From contig CACYVN010000009.1 in NCBI GenBank assembly GCA_902777855.1, positions 1-64,000 on the forward strand: a DNA stretch of 64,000 nt. Direction: 5' to 3'. The notes beneath the pieces were generated by a model. It did no database searches. It saw only the letters and a program-made list of their open reading frames with translations, and was not told where the DNA came from. This DNA is from an uncultured bacterium. Its GTDB lineage: Bacteria > Cyanobacteriota > Vampirovibrionia > Gastranaerophilales > Gastranaerophilaceae. Each line of letters begins with the position of its first letter. The stretch's first letter is position 1. Shown here piece after piece: positions 13,828-20,781 of the stretch. A program made the position numbers and the translations under genes.

Positions 13828-15681
13828 TTATTCCAAAACTATTGCCTTGAACGGACAATTTTTCAGACACGCTTCACATTTAATACATTTAGACTGGTCA
13901 ATGTGATGCGGTTGTTTAACTTCACCCGAAATTGCTTCGACCGGACAATTTCTTGCACATTTTGTACAACCCTTACAAAGACTTTCGTCAATAACAATCT
14001 TTTTCATTGCCGTACAAACACCTGCAGGACATTTGTGATCCCTGATGTGTGCAATATATTCATCTCTGAAATATTTTAATGTTGAAAGAACAGGATTTGG
14101 AGCAGTTTTACCTAAACCGCAAAGTGAACCGTCTTTGATGGTATGTGCTATTTCTTCCAATAAATCCAAATCTTCCATTGTTGCTTTTCCTGCAACTATT
14201 TTTTGCAGAATTTTCAACATATTTTTTGTACCTTCTCTGCAAGGAACACATTTTCCGCAAGATTCGTTTTGAGTAAAGTTCATAAAGAATCTTGCAACTT
14301 CAACGATACAAGTGTCTTCTGCCATTACAACAAGACCGCCTGAACCGACCATTGCGCCTGCTTTTATAAGGTTATCATAATCCATCGGAATATCGAGATG
14401 TTCTTCAGTCAAACATCCGCCTGACGGGCCGCCTATCTGTACGGCTTTGAATTTCTTGCCGCCACGGATTCCGCCGCCGATATCGAATACGATTTCTCTT
14501 AATGTTGTTCCCATTGGAACTTCGATTAAGCCTGTATTATTAACTTCGCCTGTTAGTGCGAATGTTTTTGTACCTTTTGAGGTTTCAGTTCCCATTGAAT
14601 TGAACCAGTCGGCACCTTTTAAAATGATAACAGGTACATTTGCAAGTGTTTCAACATTATTAATTAATGTAGGTCTGCCAAACAAACCTTTGTTTGCAGG
14701 GAACGGCGGTTTCGGACGAGGCATACCTCTTTCGCCTTCGATTGATGCGATAAGAGCTGTTTCTTCTCCACAAACAAATGCCCCTGCCCCTTCTTTGATA
14801 TGAATAGTCAGGTTAAACCCTGAACCCATAATGTTTTCGCCTAAGAAATGTCTTTCTTCCGCCTGTGCAATAGCCTTTCTCAATCGTTTAATTGCAAGCG
14901 GATATTCGGCACGAACATAGATATATGCTTCATCTGCACCTACTGCGTAAGCAGCGATTGCGATACCTTCAAGGAGTTTATGAGGGTCGCCTTCCATAAC
15001 AGAACGGTCCATAAATGCACCCGGGTCACCTTCGTCACCGTTACAAACGACATAAGATTTCCCGCCTTTGTTTGCTGCAGTGAACTTCCATTTTGTACCT
15101 GTCGGGAAACCGCCGCCCCCTCTGCCTCGTAAGCCTGATTTGATAATTTCGTCAATAACCGCATCAGGATTGCCCTGAGTCAATACTTTTGATAATGCCT
15201 CGTAAGCTCTTAGTGCAATTGCCTCGTCTATGCTTTCTGCGTTCATTTCCCCACAGTTTGCAAGAGCAGTACGAGTTTGTTTTGCATAGAAATTTATATC
15301 TTCATTTTTGCGAACTTTTTCATTTGTATGAGGATCTGTGTATAAAAGTCTTTCTACAACCTGATTGTTTTTGAGTGCTTCGTATATTTCTTCAACATCA
15401 TCAAGTCTTACTTTTACATAAGTTAAATCCAAATCAGGGAATACAACCAAAACTCCCTGTTCGCAAAAGCCGTGGCATCCTGTCGGTACGATGGTAACCT
15501 TGTCATAATCTGACATAACCGATACATCTGCGCCGAGTTCTTTGAATTTTTCAATAATCTGCAAAGATCCGTTTGCAACACAACCGGTACCTGCACAAAC
15601 AAGAACTCTGAACCCCTGCTTTTTTATTTCGTTGCGAGCATTTTCCTGCTCTTTTGTAATATCAATATTTAAATTTGCCAT
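13828..15681 (-). CDS. hydB: NADH- and flavin-binding subunit HydB of the bifurcating hydrogenase
   Basis: HydB, a NuoF-type subunit, binds FMN and NAD(H) and is the proposed bifurcation site. The 617-residue protein has an N-terminal thioredoxin-like [2Fe-2S] domain (Cys pairs in CAGTGC and PTGCHGFC), the NADH/FMN site with GLRGRGGGGFPTG (about 184-196) and GAFVCGEETALI, a [4Fe-4S] motif ESCGKCVPCREG (about 472), and a C-terminal two-cluster ferredoxin module (CKGCTKCARNCP, CIKCEACLKNCP). This length and the extra C-terminal ferredoxin distinguish HydB from respiratory NuoF. It starts 4 nt after hydC and ends 16 nt before hydA, so translation is probably coupled. Confidence 0.95.
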   Translation of the reverse strand: MANLNIDITKEQENARNEIKKQGFRVLVCAGTGCVANGSLQIIEKFKELGADVSVMSDYDKVTIVPTGCHGFCEQGVLVVFPDLDLTYVKVRLDDVEEIYEALKNNQVVERLLYTDPHTNEKVRKNEDINFYAKQTRTALANCGEMNAESIDEAIALRAYEALSKVLTQGNPDAVIDEIIKSGLRGRGGGGFPTGTKWKFTAANKGGKSYVVCNGDEGDPGAFMDRSVMEGDPHKLLEGIAIAAYAVGADEAYIYVRAEYPLAIKRLRKAIAQAEERHFLGENIMGSGFNLTIHIKEGAGAFVCGEETALIASIEGERGMPRPKPPFPANKGLFGRPTLINNVETLANVPVIILKGADWFNSMGTETSKGTKTFALTGEVNNTGLIEVPMGTTLREIVFDIGGGIRGGKKFKAVQIGGPSGGCLTEEHLDIPMDYDNLIKAGAMVGSGGLVVMAEDTCIVEVARFFMNFTQNESCGKCVPCREGTKNMLKILQKIVAGKATMEDLDLLEEIAHTIKDGSLCGLGKTAPNPVLSTLKYFRDEYIAHIRDHKCPAGVCTAMKKIVIDESLCKGCTKCARNCPVEAISGEVKQPHHIDQSKCIKCEACLKNCPFKAIVLE

Positions 15682-15685
15682 ATCT

Positions 15686-16183
15686 CTAACCTCTTTCCTT
15701 TGTTAAAAGAGTGTCTAAAACTATTTTTACGGCATCAGATGTCATTTGAGGATAAACCTTGCCGTTTATTACGCAAACCGGTGCAAGACCGCAGGCACCC
15801 AAGCAACTGACTGTTTCTAATGAGAATAAACCGTCAGGTGTTGTCATTTTTCCTTCTTCAAGTTTTAAATGTGCTTTAATTGCATTCAAAACAGGCATTG
15901 AACCTCTAACATGGCATGCTGTTCCGTCACATACTTTAATTTCGTATTTACCCTTCGGATCCAAAGAGAACTGGGCATAAAATGTTGCAACACCGTAAAC
16001 TGTTGCAGGAGATAAGCCTTCAATCTTTGTACCAATGTAAATCAGTGCATCTTCAGGGAGATATTTGTATTCTTCCTGTACTTTTTGTAAAATCGCAATC
16101 AAATGGGACTTATCTCCGCCGCAGGCTTCAATAATGCCATCCAGTTTCTTAGTGTCGATTTTACGAGAATTGTCTTCCATCAT
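15686..16183 (-). CDS. hydC: [2Fe-2S] subunit HydC (NuoE-like) of the bifurcating hydrogenase
   Basis: HydC is the small thioredoxin-like [2Fe-2S] subunit of HydABC. The 165-residue protein has the NuoE fold with an N-terminal helical part and four cluster Cys in CDGTACHVRG and SCLGACGLAPV. It is the first gene of the operon. The start may be either of two adjacent ATGs; AGGAG lies upstream. A promoter is predicted at 16259-16287 and a GTTGTT/AACAAC palindrome lies in the leader. Confidence 0.94.
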   Translation of the reverse strand: MMEDNSRKIDTKKLDGIIEACGGDKSHLIAILQKVQEEYKYLPEDALIYIGTKIEGLSPATVYGVATFYAQFSLDPKGKYEIKVCDGTACHVRGSMPVLNAIKAHLKLEEGKMTTPDGLFSLETVSCLGACGLAPVCVINGKVYPQMTSDAVKIVLDTLLTKERG

Positions 16184-16226
16184 TCTCGCTCCTATTCCTT
16201 CTTTTTTGTCTCATTCAACCCACAAC

Positions 16227-16287
16227 TGTTGTTAAAAACAACAATCAATATTAATATTAATGTACGTGAAAAATATTTAAAAAGCAA
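16227..16287 (-). promoter_or_regulatory. hydCBA promoter and leader palindrome
   Basis: On the minus strand TTGCTT (16282-16287), a 17-nt spacer and TACATT (16259-16264) make a plausible promoter. About 20 nt downstream is the palindrome GTTGTT-TTT-AACAAC (16228-16242). The half-sites recall the TTGTT/AACAA ends of Rex operators, but the spacing differs from the usual 8 nt, so it may equally be a simple hairpin. Confidence 0.35.
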
Positions 16288-16406
16288 ATTAATTTTATGA
16301 AAAAGCCATAGGGTAATAAGTTTAGTTCAGTAGGGTGCAATTTTTGTACAAAAAATTGTACCTTGCATTTTTTTCATGATAATATTTGAATGAGTTATGT
16401 AGTTAT

Positions 16407-16478
16407 GTAGGATGGGCAAAGCGAAAGCGTGCCCATCTTTATTATCTTTGTGGGCACATTACATTTTGCCCACACTAC
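16407..16478. repeat. pair of inverted GTAG-REPs (GTAGGATGGGCAAAGC type)
   Basis: The left unit begins GTAGGATGGGC and closes with GCCCATC after the loop AAAGCGAAAGCGT. The right unit is inverted, running GTGGGCAC...GCCCACACTAC. The same pair recurs at 23799-23870. Single units are at 33572-33603 and 59627-59656. This arrangement is that of a BIME-like REP doublet. Confidence 0.8.
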
Positions 16479-16497
16479 TTTCTTTCTGACAAATATT

Positions 16498-16549
16498 TAT
16501 CCCCACCCGAAAATCAAAGATTTTCACCCTCCCTCAAGGGGAGGGTATA
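16498..16549. repeat. family-1 palindromic repeat, inverted orientation
   Basis: It runs TATCCCCACCCG...CAAAGATTTTCACCC and ends TCCCTCAAGGGGAGGGTATA. It matches the reverse complement of the copy at 2371-2422 and has the same orientation as the right end of the DUF559 element (2960-3009). Confidence 0.8.
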
Positions 16550-16641
16550 AGATTTGCAGAACGGTAAATCTTGTGCGGATTTATTTTTTTGACAAATTTA
16601 TCTCGATAATTTTATTTATGCTAATATATTGAAAAAGGGAT

Positions 16642-17337
16642 ATGAAAATGGCAAATGTATTAGTTTATGAGTTAGACGGAAAAATATATATAAATCTGAC
16701 AAACAAATGCACAAATGACTGTATATTTTGTCTTCGCAAAGACAAAGATGATGTCAAAGGTCAGACACTATGGCTTGATGATGAAAATTGTACGGCTCAG
16801 GATGTAATAGCACAACTAAATAAATATTACCCTCACCCCAACCCTCTCCCAAAGGGCGAGGGAGCAGTTGCAAACGAGTTTACGAGTTGTGCAAATGCGG
16901 GTGAGGGTTTAAACGAAGTCATTTTCTGCGGTTACGGTGAACCGTTATTAAAACTTGATGTTTTAAAAGAAGTTGCAGCATATATCAAAGCAAATTATCC
17001 TGACACAAAAATCAGAATTAACACAAACGGACACGCAAACTATGTTTATAAAAGGGATATTGTGCCGGAATTAAAAGGCCTGATAGATACAATTTCCGTC
17101 AGTCTGAACGGTGAATCTTCAAAAGAATATGACGAATTATCCCAGCCTGTTTTTGAGGGTGCTTATGATGAGGTTAAAAAATTTATAAAATCTTGTGCAG
17201 ATAATGGTATAGAAACAATTGCAAGTGTTGTTGAAGGTTACAGGGGCAGACATTTAAATCTTGAAAAATGTGAGCAAATTGCTTATAATCTCGGTGCAAA
17301 GTTCAGGGTGCGTGAATGGATTAAAAATGGTTATTAA
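16642..17337 (+). CDS. TatD-associated-type radical SAM protein with in-frame repeat insertion
   Basis: This 231-residue protein is a short radical SAM enzyme of the type often found with TatD nucleases. The [4Fe-4S]/SAM motif is C23-x3-C27-x2-C30 in NKCTNDCIFC. Later come EVIFCGYGEPLL (the glycine-rich SAM contact), IRINTNGHAN and ISVSLNG. Its substrate is unknown. About 27 residues (63-89, PHPNPLPKGEG and following) have no counterpart in the family and are encoded by a palindromic repeat inserted before the EVIFCGYGEP strand. AAGGG lies 9 nt before a second ATG at 16648, which may be the true start. No tatD gene is adjacent. Confidence 0.82.
   Translation: MKMANVLVYELDGKIYINLTNKCTNDCIFCLRKDKDDVKGQTLWLDDENCTAQDVIAQLNKYYPHPNPLPKGEGAVANEFTSCANAGEGLNEVIFCGYGEPLLKLDVLKEVAAYIKANYPDTKIRINTNGHANYVYKRDIVPELKGLIDTISVSLNGESSKEYDELSQPVFEGAYDEVKKFIKSCADNGIETIASVVEGYRGRHLNLEKCEQIAYNLGAKFRVREWIKNGY
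16829..16908. repeat. family-2 palindromic element inserted in frame in the radical SAM gene
   Basis: Perfect 10-bp terminal inverted repeats ACCCTCACCC (16829-16838) and GGGTGAGGGT (16899-16908) enclose an inner hairpin CCCTCTCCC...GGGCGAGGG. The right part contains AACGAGTTTACGAGTTGTGCAAA. An intergenic copy with the same right part is at 33606-33690. A 33-bp short form lies in pgeF at 23080-23112. Confidence 0.8.
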
Positions 17338-17347
17338 GGAGTGAATT

Positions 17348-17770
17348 ATGCAGATAAAACCAGTTTCAAACGGTCAAAATTTTCAGGGATCTTTAACCGC
17401 AAGCGGTTTAAGTAATTCTCAGGAAAAAGTTTTTAACGGCATAAAAAATATGTTATACCAAAAAGTTAAGGATAAAGATTATCTTATTTTACATATCAAC
17501 GGGAGTACGTCTCCTTTATACGAATCAAGAGATTATTATAAGAAACCAAAATATATAATAATTCAGTCTCAGGTGAAACCTGCAACAGTACCGACAGCAC
17601 GTGCGACTACAGACAGCTTAAATCCTAATGAATGGTTAAAAAATGCCGATAGGGTAATCAGTGCACATTTAGAATCAAATTTATATCAAAAAGCTATTGA
17701 TGGCGGATTAGACAGTTTTTGGGTGAAGCTGAAAAATAAATTTAATAAGTTACTAAATAAGGAAAAATAA
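17348..17770 (+). CDS. hypothetical protein, NFxG-motif paralogue 1
   Basis: This 140-residue soluble protein has no known domain. It opens MQIKPVSNGQNFQGSL, and the two next genes open in the same manner (MKTENVSAQNFNGGL and MQVERVNSGINYTGK). A core phrase, about residues 28-55 (VFNGIKNMLYQKVKDKDYLILHI), lines up with the corresponding part of the other two. The C-terminus is Lys-rich and helical. AAGGAG precedes the ATG, 10 nt after the radical SAM gene, so all four genes are probably cotranscribed. No function can be given. Confidence 0.7.
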   Translation: MQIKPVSNGQNFQGSLTASGLSNSQEKVFNGIKNMLYQKVKDKDYLILHINGSTSPLYESRDYYKKPKYIIIQSQVKPATVPTARATTDSLNPNEWLKNADRVISAHLESNLYQKAIDGGLDSFWVKLKNKFNKLLNKEK

Positions 17771-18172
17771 ATGAAAACCGAAAATGTTTCTGCACAAAAT
17801 TTTAACGGTGGATTGTATGTCGTAAATAAATTGAGCAGGAAGCCTGCACAATGCATCTTAAAAGAAAAAACAAATCTTCTTGAACTTATTAAGAAAGAAA
17901 AATTCGATTTGTTCATCAAGCAGGATTATTCTGCAAACAAGGTTGATATTGTTGCAATGACAAAATCAGAACCGCAGATTAGTGCTTCAAATGATGTTTT
18001 GGTAACTGCAAACCATTCTCAATATCTTGAAACAGCTCAAAAAACCGTTGAAAATTATAAGACAGTCAGAGAAGATTATTTTTGGAATGCCTACGAGAAA
18101 TCCCGCACATTCAAAGATAAATTTTCCGATTTTATGTGTAAAGTTTTGTCCGCACTTGTTTGGGGGAAATAA
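17771..18172 (+). CDS. hypothetical protein, NFxG-motif paralogue 2
   Basis: This 133-residue protein starts right after the previous stop codon and has AAGGAAAAATAA as its ribosome binding region, inside the end of the upstream gene. It shares the NFNGG opening and the core LLELIKKEKFDLFIKQ...NKVDIVA with its neighbours. The C-terminal part is helical with aromatic residues (YFWNAYEKS) and a hydrophobic end (FMCKVLSALVWGK). It is unrecognised outside this set. Confidence 0.7.
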   Translation: MKTENVSAQNFNGGLYVVNKLSRKPAQCILKEKTNLLELIKKEKFDLFIKQDYSANKVDIVAMTKSEPQISASNDVLVTANHSQYLETAQKTVENYKTVREDYFWNAYEKSRTFKDKFSDFMCKVLSALVWGK

Positions 18173-18630
18173 TGCAGGTTGAAAGAGTTAATAGCGGTAT
18201 AAATTATACGGGTAAAATCATTTATCCAGAAAAATTGACTCCTGAAATTGAAAAATTTAAAGGATTTGCACATGAAAGAATATTAGAAATTATAGAAGAT
18301 AAACCATTTGATATTTATGTAAAAAGCAAGAAAACAGGTGACAAAGTTGATGTCAGATTAAAACCGACAGGCGAACAAAAAGAGGCAAATTTCTTTTTCT
18401 TATATATTCTTTATGATGCGGTAAAAAGTGCAAAAGATAAAATGCTTATGGATGATGTTAAGGAATTTATGGAGAAATCCTTAATACAGGCAAATGCGGT
18501 AAAAGAAGTGCAATTGGAAGAAAGTGTTAAGCAGAGCAAATTTATCCCAAGAATAATCGGTTCCAATCGTGACATTTCTTCCCGCTCAAAATTTGGCAAA
18601 AATCGTCCCAAATATATTAAACGTGGTTAG
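18172..18630 (+). CDS. hypothetical protein, NFxG-motif paralogue 3
   Basis: This 152-residue protein begins at the ATG overlapping the previous stop by one base (TAATG), a sign of coupled translation. It opens MQVERVNSGINYTGK and shares the core ILEIIEDKPFDIYVKS...DKVDVRLKP with paralogues 1 and 2. The last 30 residues are basic (RSKFGKNRPKYIKRG). Its end overlaps the convergent pilin-like gene by 4 bp. Function is unknown. Confidence 0.7.
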   Translation: MQVERVNSGINYTGKIIYPEKLTPEIEKFKGFAHERILEIIEDKPFDIYVKSKKTGDKVDVRLKPTGEQKEANFFFLYILYDAVKSAKDKMLMDDVKEFMEKSLIQANAVKEVQLEESVKQSKFIPRIIGSNRDISSRSKFGKNRPKYIKRG

Positions 18631-19214
18631 TAGCGAGGCACTACTTTAACGTTGTCGATTACATCATCATCAGGATCATAGTTTCTGATTCTTGCTTTGA
18701 TTTCAAATGTTCTTAAATCTTTGCCGTAAACATTTGGCCCATCTGTTCCGTTAACATCAATAATTCCGGTTATGTTTTCTTTTTTAATTTGCGGAATCAT
18801 ACATACGGAAGGTCCGTTTTTGAGGGTTGCACAAGCACCTTTGAATACCGGAGTGTAGGGCTGACCGTTTTCGTATTTGTATTTTTTTGCAAAGCAATCT
18901 CCGTTAGAGTTTCCGCAATATTTTGAAACTCCTACGATTTCTTTTAAAAATTTCCCCGGTCTCAATTCATAATCTTTCAGTTCTTTATCGGAATACATCG
19001 GTGAGTGAAAATAGTCTGTTCCGACGGCATCCATTGCATTGATTGCATTTTCAAGTCTTACAATTGCATTTTGATATGCGAGATTGAGAGTCTTAATTTT
19101 GTAGTGCTTTATCCCGCTCAATCCGAGGATTACGAGTATAGCAACCATAACCGCTAAAATGATTGGTGTTTTTGTATCAGCAAGTGCTTTTCTTTTATTA
19201 TTGATATTAATCAT
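18627..19214 (-). CDS. pilin-like protein without a recognisable prepilin cleavage site
   Basis: This 195-residue protein has a short charged N-terminus, one hydrophobic helix (about residues 15-38, TPIILAVMVAILVILGLSG) and an extracytoplasmic domain with four Cys (SKYCGNSNGDCF, GACATLKNGPSVCM). The ending VNGTDGPNVYGKDLRTFEI resembles the DVNGxKGPNxxGKD pattern I associate with pilin-like proteins of this lineage. The usual Gly-Phe-Thr-Leu-x-Glu prepilin site is missing, so it may be an uncleaved relative. AAAGGAG supports the ATG at 19214. A type IV pilus/type II secretion core is encoded 20 kb away. Confidence 0.6.
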   Translation of the reverse strand: MININNKRKALADTKTPIILAVMVAILVILGLSGIKHYKIKTLNLAYQNAIVRLENAINAMDAVGTDYFHSPMYSDKELKDYELRPGKFLKEIVGVSKYCGNSNGDCFAKKYKYENGQPYTPVFKGACATLKNGPSVCMIPQIKKENITGIIDVNGTDGPNVYGKDLRTFEIKARIRNYDPDDDVIDNVKVVPRY

Positions 19215-19273
19215 TATTCTCTCCTTTGTTATTCGGATTATATATATTTTTTTGTTTTTAATCAAGTTTGCGG

Positions 19274-19302
19274 TTGAAATAATTTTTTGAAAATTGTATT
19301 AT
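19274..19302 (+). promoter_or_regulatory. promoter of the glycosyltransferase gene, predicted leaderless
   Basis: TTGAAA (19274-19279), 17 nt, TATTAT (19297-19302), then 6 nt to the ATG at 19309. The predicted start of transcription falls on the ATG. No Shine-Dalgarno sequence is present. Confidence 0.65.
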
Positions 19303-19308
19303 TTTTTT

Positions 19309-20298
19309 ATGAAAAAGATATTGGTTGTAAGGTACGGTACTATCGGAGATACAATATTTGCGAGTGCTTTTTTAAGGGAACTCCGTCAAAATCTGCCCGA
19401 TGTACAAATTGATTTTCTTGCGGATAAAGTGGCCAAAGAAGTCGTTAATAATTGCACTTATATTAATAATATTATTGATATAAAGCGTAAATGGAAAGAT
19501 ATTGTATATTATATTAATATATTTAAAAATTATGATACGATTTATTTTCTAAAAAATGATAGTTTTCTGACACTGACGGCATTTTTAAGCAGAGTAAAAA
19601 ATCGCATAGGGTTTGGGATTTTGCGCAATAAATTTTTGACAAAAACTGCACCATATAAAGAGGACAGAAACGAAATTGACTGCTATCTTGACCTTTTAAA
19701 AATATGCGGCTATGAAGTTAATTCCGACAAAACAGAACTTTGGCTTACCCCAAAAGATGAAGAAAAAATTAAAGGTAAATTAAAAGACATTAACGGTAAA
19801 AAAGTTATAATTCAGGCATATAGCAGATTTAGTCAGAAAAACTGGATAGATGATTACTGGGTTGAAGTCATTAAATACTTATCGGATGTTATGGAATGTC
19901 AGGTTTTTTATTCCGGCGGTCAAAAGGATTTTGAATTATATGAAAATCTTAATAAAAAACTTTCCGATGTAAAAATTAAACCTGTAAATCTTTGCGGACA
20001 GCTTTCAGTAACGGAATCTTTTGCGTTTATAAAAAATGTGGATTTATTTATCGGTATTGATTCAGGACTGATTCATGCAGCTGCGGCTCTTGATATTCCT
20101 TCAATTTTATTAAACGGTGCAACATCCCTAAAACGCTGGACTCCCCGAAGTGATAAATGCACTGTGCTTAGTAAAAATTTTCCCTGTAATCCCTGCTGTA
20201 TTCAGACCGGGGTTAAAAAAGGATGTAAAAATCAAACTCCAAGATGTATGCTTGCGCTTACTCCGGATTTGGTTATTGATATCCTCAAAAAATTATAA
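19309..20298 (+). CDS. glycosyltransferase family 9 (heptosyltransferase-like)
   Basis: This 329-residue protein has the GT-B fold layout of ADP-heptose:LPS heptosyltransferases. It opens KKILVVRYGTIGDTIFASAF, the family's acceptor-side loop, and the C-terminal half has FIGIDSGLIHAAAALDIPSILLNG, the nucleotide-sugar site. Enzymes of this type add sugars to lipopolysaccharide core or other surface glycans at the inner face of the cytoplasmic membrane. The C-terminus is Cys-rich (PCNPCCIQTGVKKGC), which is common in this family. The ATG at 19309 is chosen from the promoter position. The stop abuts the convergent yqeG stop. Confidence 0.85.
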   Translation: MKKILVVRYGTIGDTIFASAFLRELRQNLPDVQIDFLADKVAKEVVNNCTYINNIIDIKRKWKDIVYYINIFKNYDTIYFLKNDSFLTLTAFLSRVKNRIGFGILRNKFLTKTAPYKEDRNEIDCYLDLLKICGYEVNSDKTELWLTPKDEEKIKGKLKDINGKKVIIQAYSRFSQKNWIDDYWVEVIKYLSDVMECQVFYSGGQKDFELYENLNKKLSDVKIKPVNLCGQLSVTESFAFIKNVDLFIGIDSGLIHAAAALDIPSILLNGATSLKRWTPRSDKCTVLSKNFPCNPCCIQTGVKKGCKNQTPRCMLALTPDLVIDILKKL

Positions 20299-20778
20299 CT
20301 ATTTTTTGATACTTAATCTTTCAAGTGCCCTTACAAAACGGACAATTTTATGTTCTTTGTCTGCTGTTATTGAATCTACAAGAATAGTTTTGCAACCTAA
20401 AAATTTCCCGCACAAAATATCTGTTAAAGGTCTGTCACCCACAAGCACGCAGTCTTTGGGTTCAATGTTATGCTCTGATAAAAATTTACGAACAACACCC
20501 GTTCTTGGTTTGCAGGCTTCAAAAAGTATCGGGAAATCCGTTACTTTTCTGACTTTTTCCATATATTTTTTGTTCGTGTTATTTGAAACAACAGCTATAA
20601 AGAATTTTTCCTGAACGCTGCGGATAAAACTATATGTTTCGTCGGTATAAGTTCCTGATTTTGAAGCCATAAGAGTAGAATCCAAATCAAATAACATCGC
20701 TTTCACTCCCTGTTTTTGCAGTTCATCTAAATCGATATCATATATGCTTTTTAAGTTGTAATCAGGTTTTATAAACAT
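20299..20778 (-). CDS. yqeG: YqeG-family HAD IIIA phosphatase
   Basis: This 159-residue HAD-type phosphatase matches the YqeG family. The nucleophile loop is FDLDST (Asp at about 31), motif II is VVSNN, the Lys is in EACKPRTG and motif III is GDRPLTD. Family members are cytoplasmic and often sit with shikimate or ribosome-assembly GTPase genes, but their substrate is not established with confidence. The start codon lies 3 nt after the U32 peptidase stop, so the two genes are one operon. Confidence 0.85.
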   Translation of the reverse strand: MFIKPDYNLKSIYDIDLDELQKQGVKAMLFDLDSTLMASKSGTYTDETYSFIRSVQEKFFIAVVSNNTNKKYMEKVRKVTDFPILFEACKPRTGVVRKFLSEHNIEPKDCVLVGDRPLTDILCGKFLGCKTILVDSITADKEHKIVRFVRALERLSIKK

Positions 20779-20781
20779 ATC

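Larger units (their letters stand above)
16288..16641. other. intergenic region upstream of the radical SAM gene with three repeats
   Basis: No gene is seen here. It contains an AT-rich hairpin around 16332-16362 (GGTGCAA.../...TTGTACC), a pair of inverted REP elements (16407-16478) and a family-1 palindrome (16498-16549). Confidence 0.6.

Noticed and set aside
13828-16183. hydB and hydC as NuoF and NuoE of respiratory complex I
   Set aside because: They form a tight operon with an H-cluster hydrogenase, and HydB has the extra C-terminal two-cluster ferredoxin typical of bifurcating hydrogenases. No other nuo genes are present.
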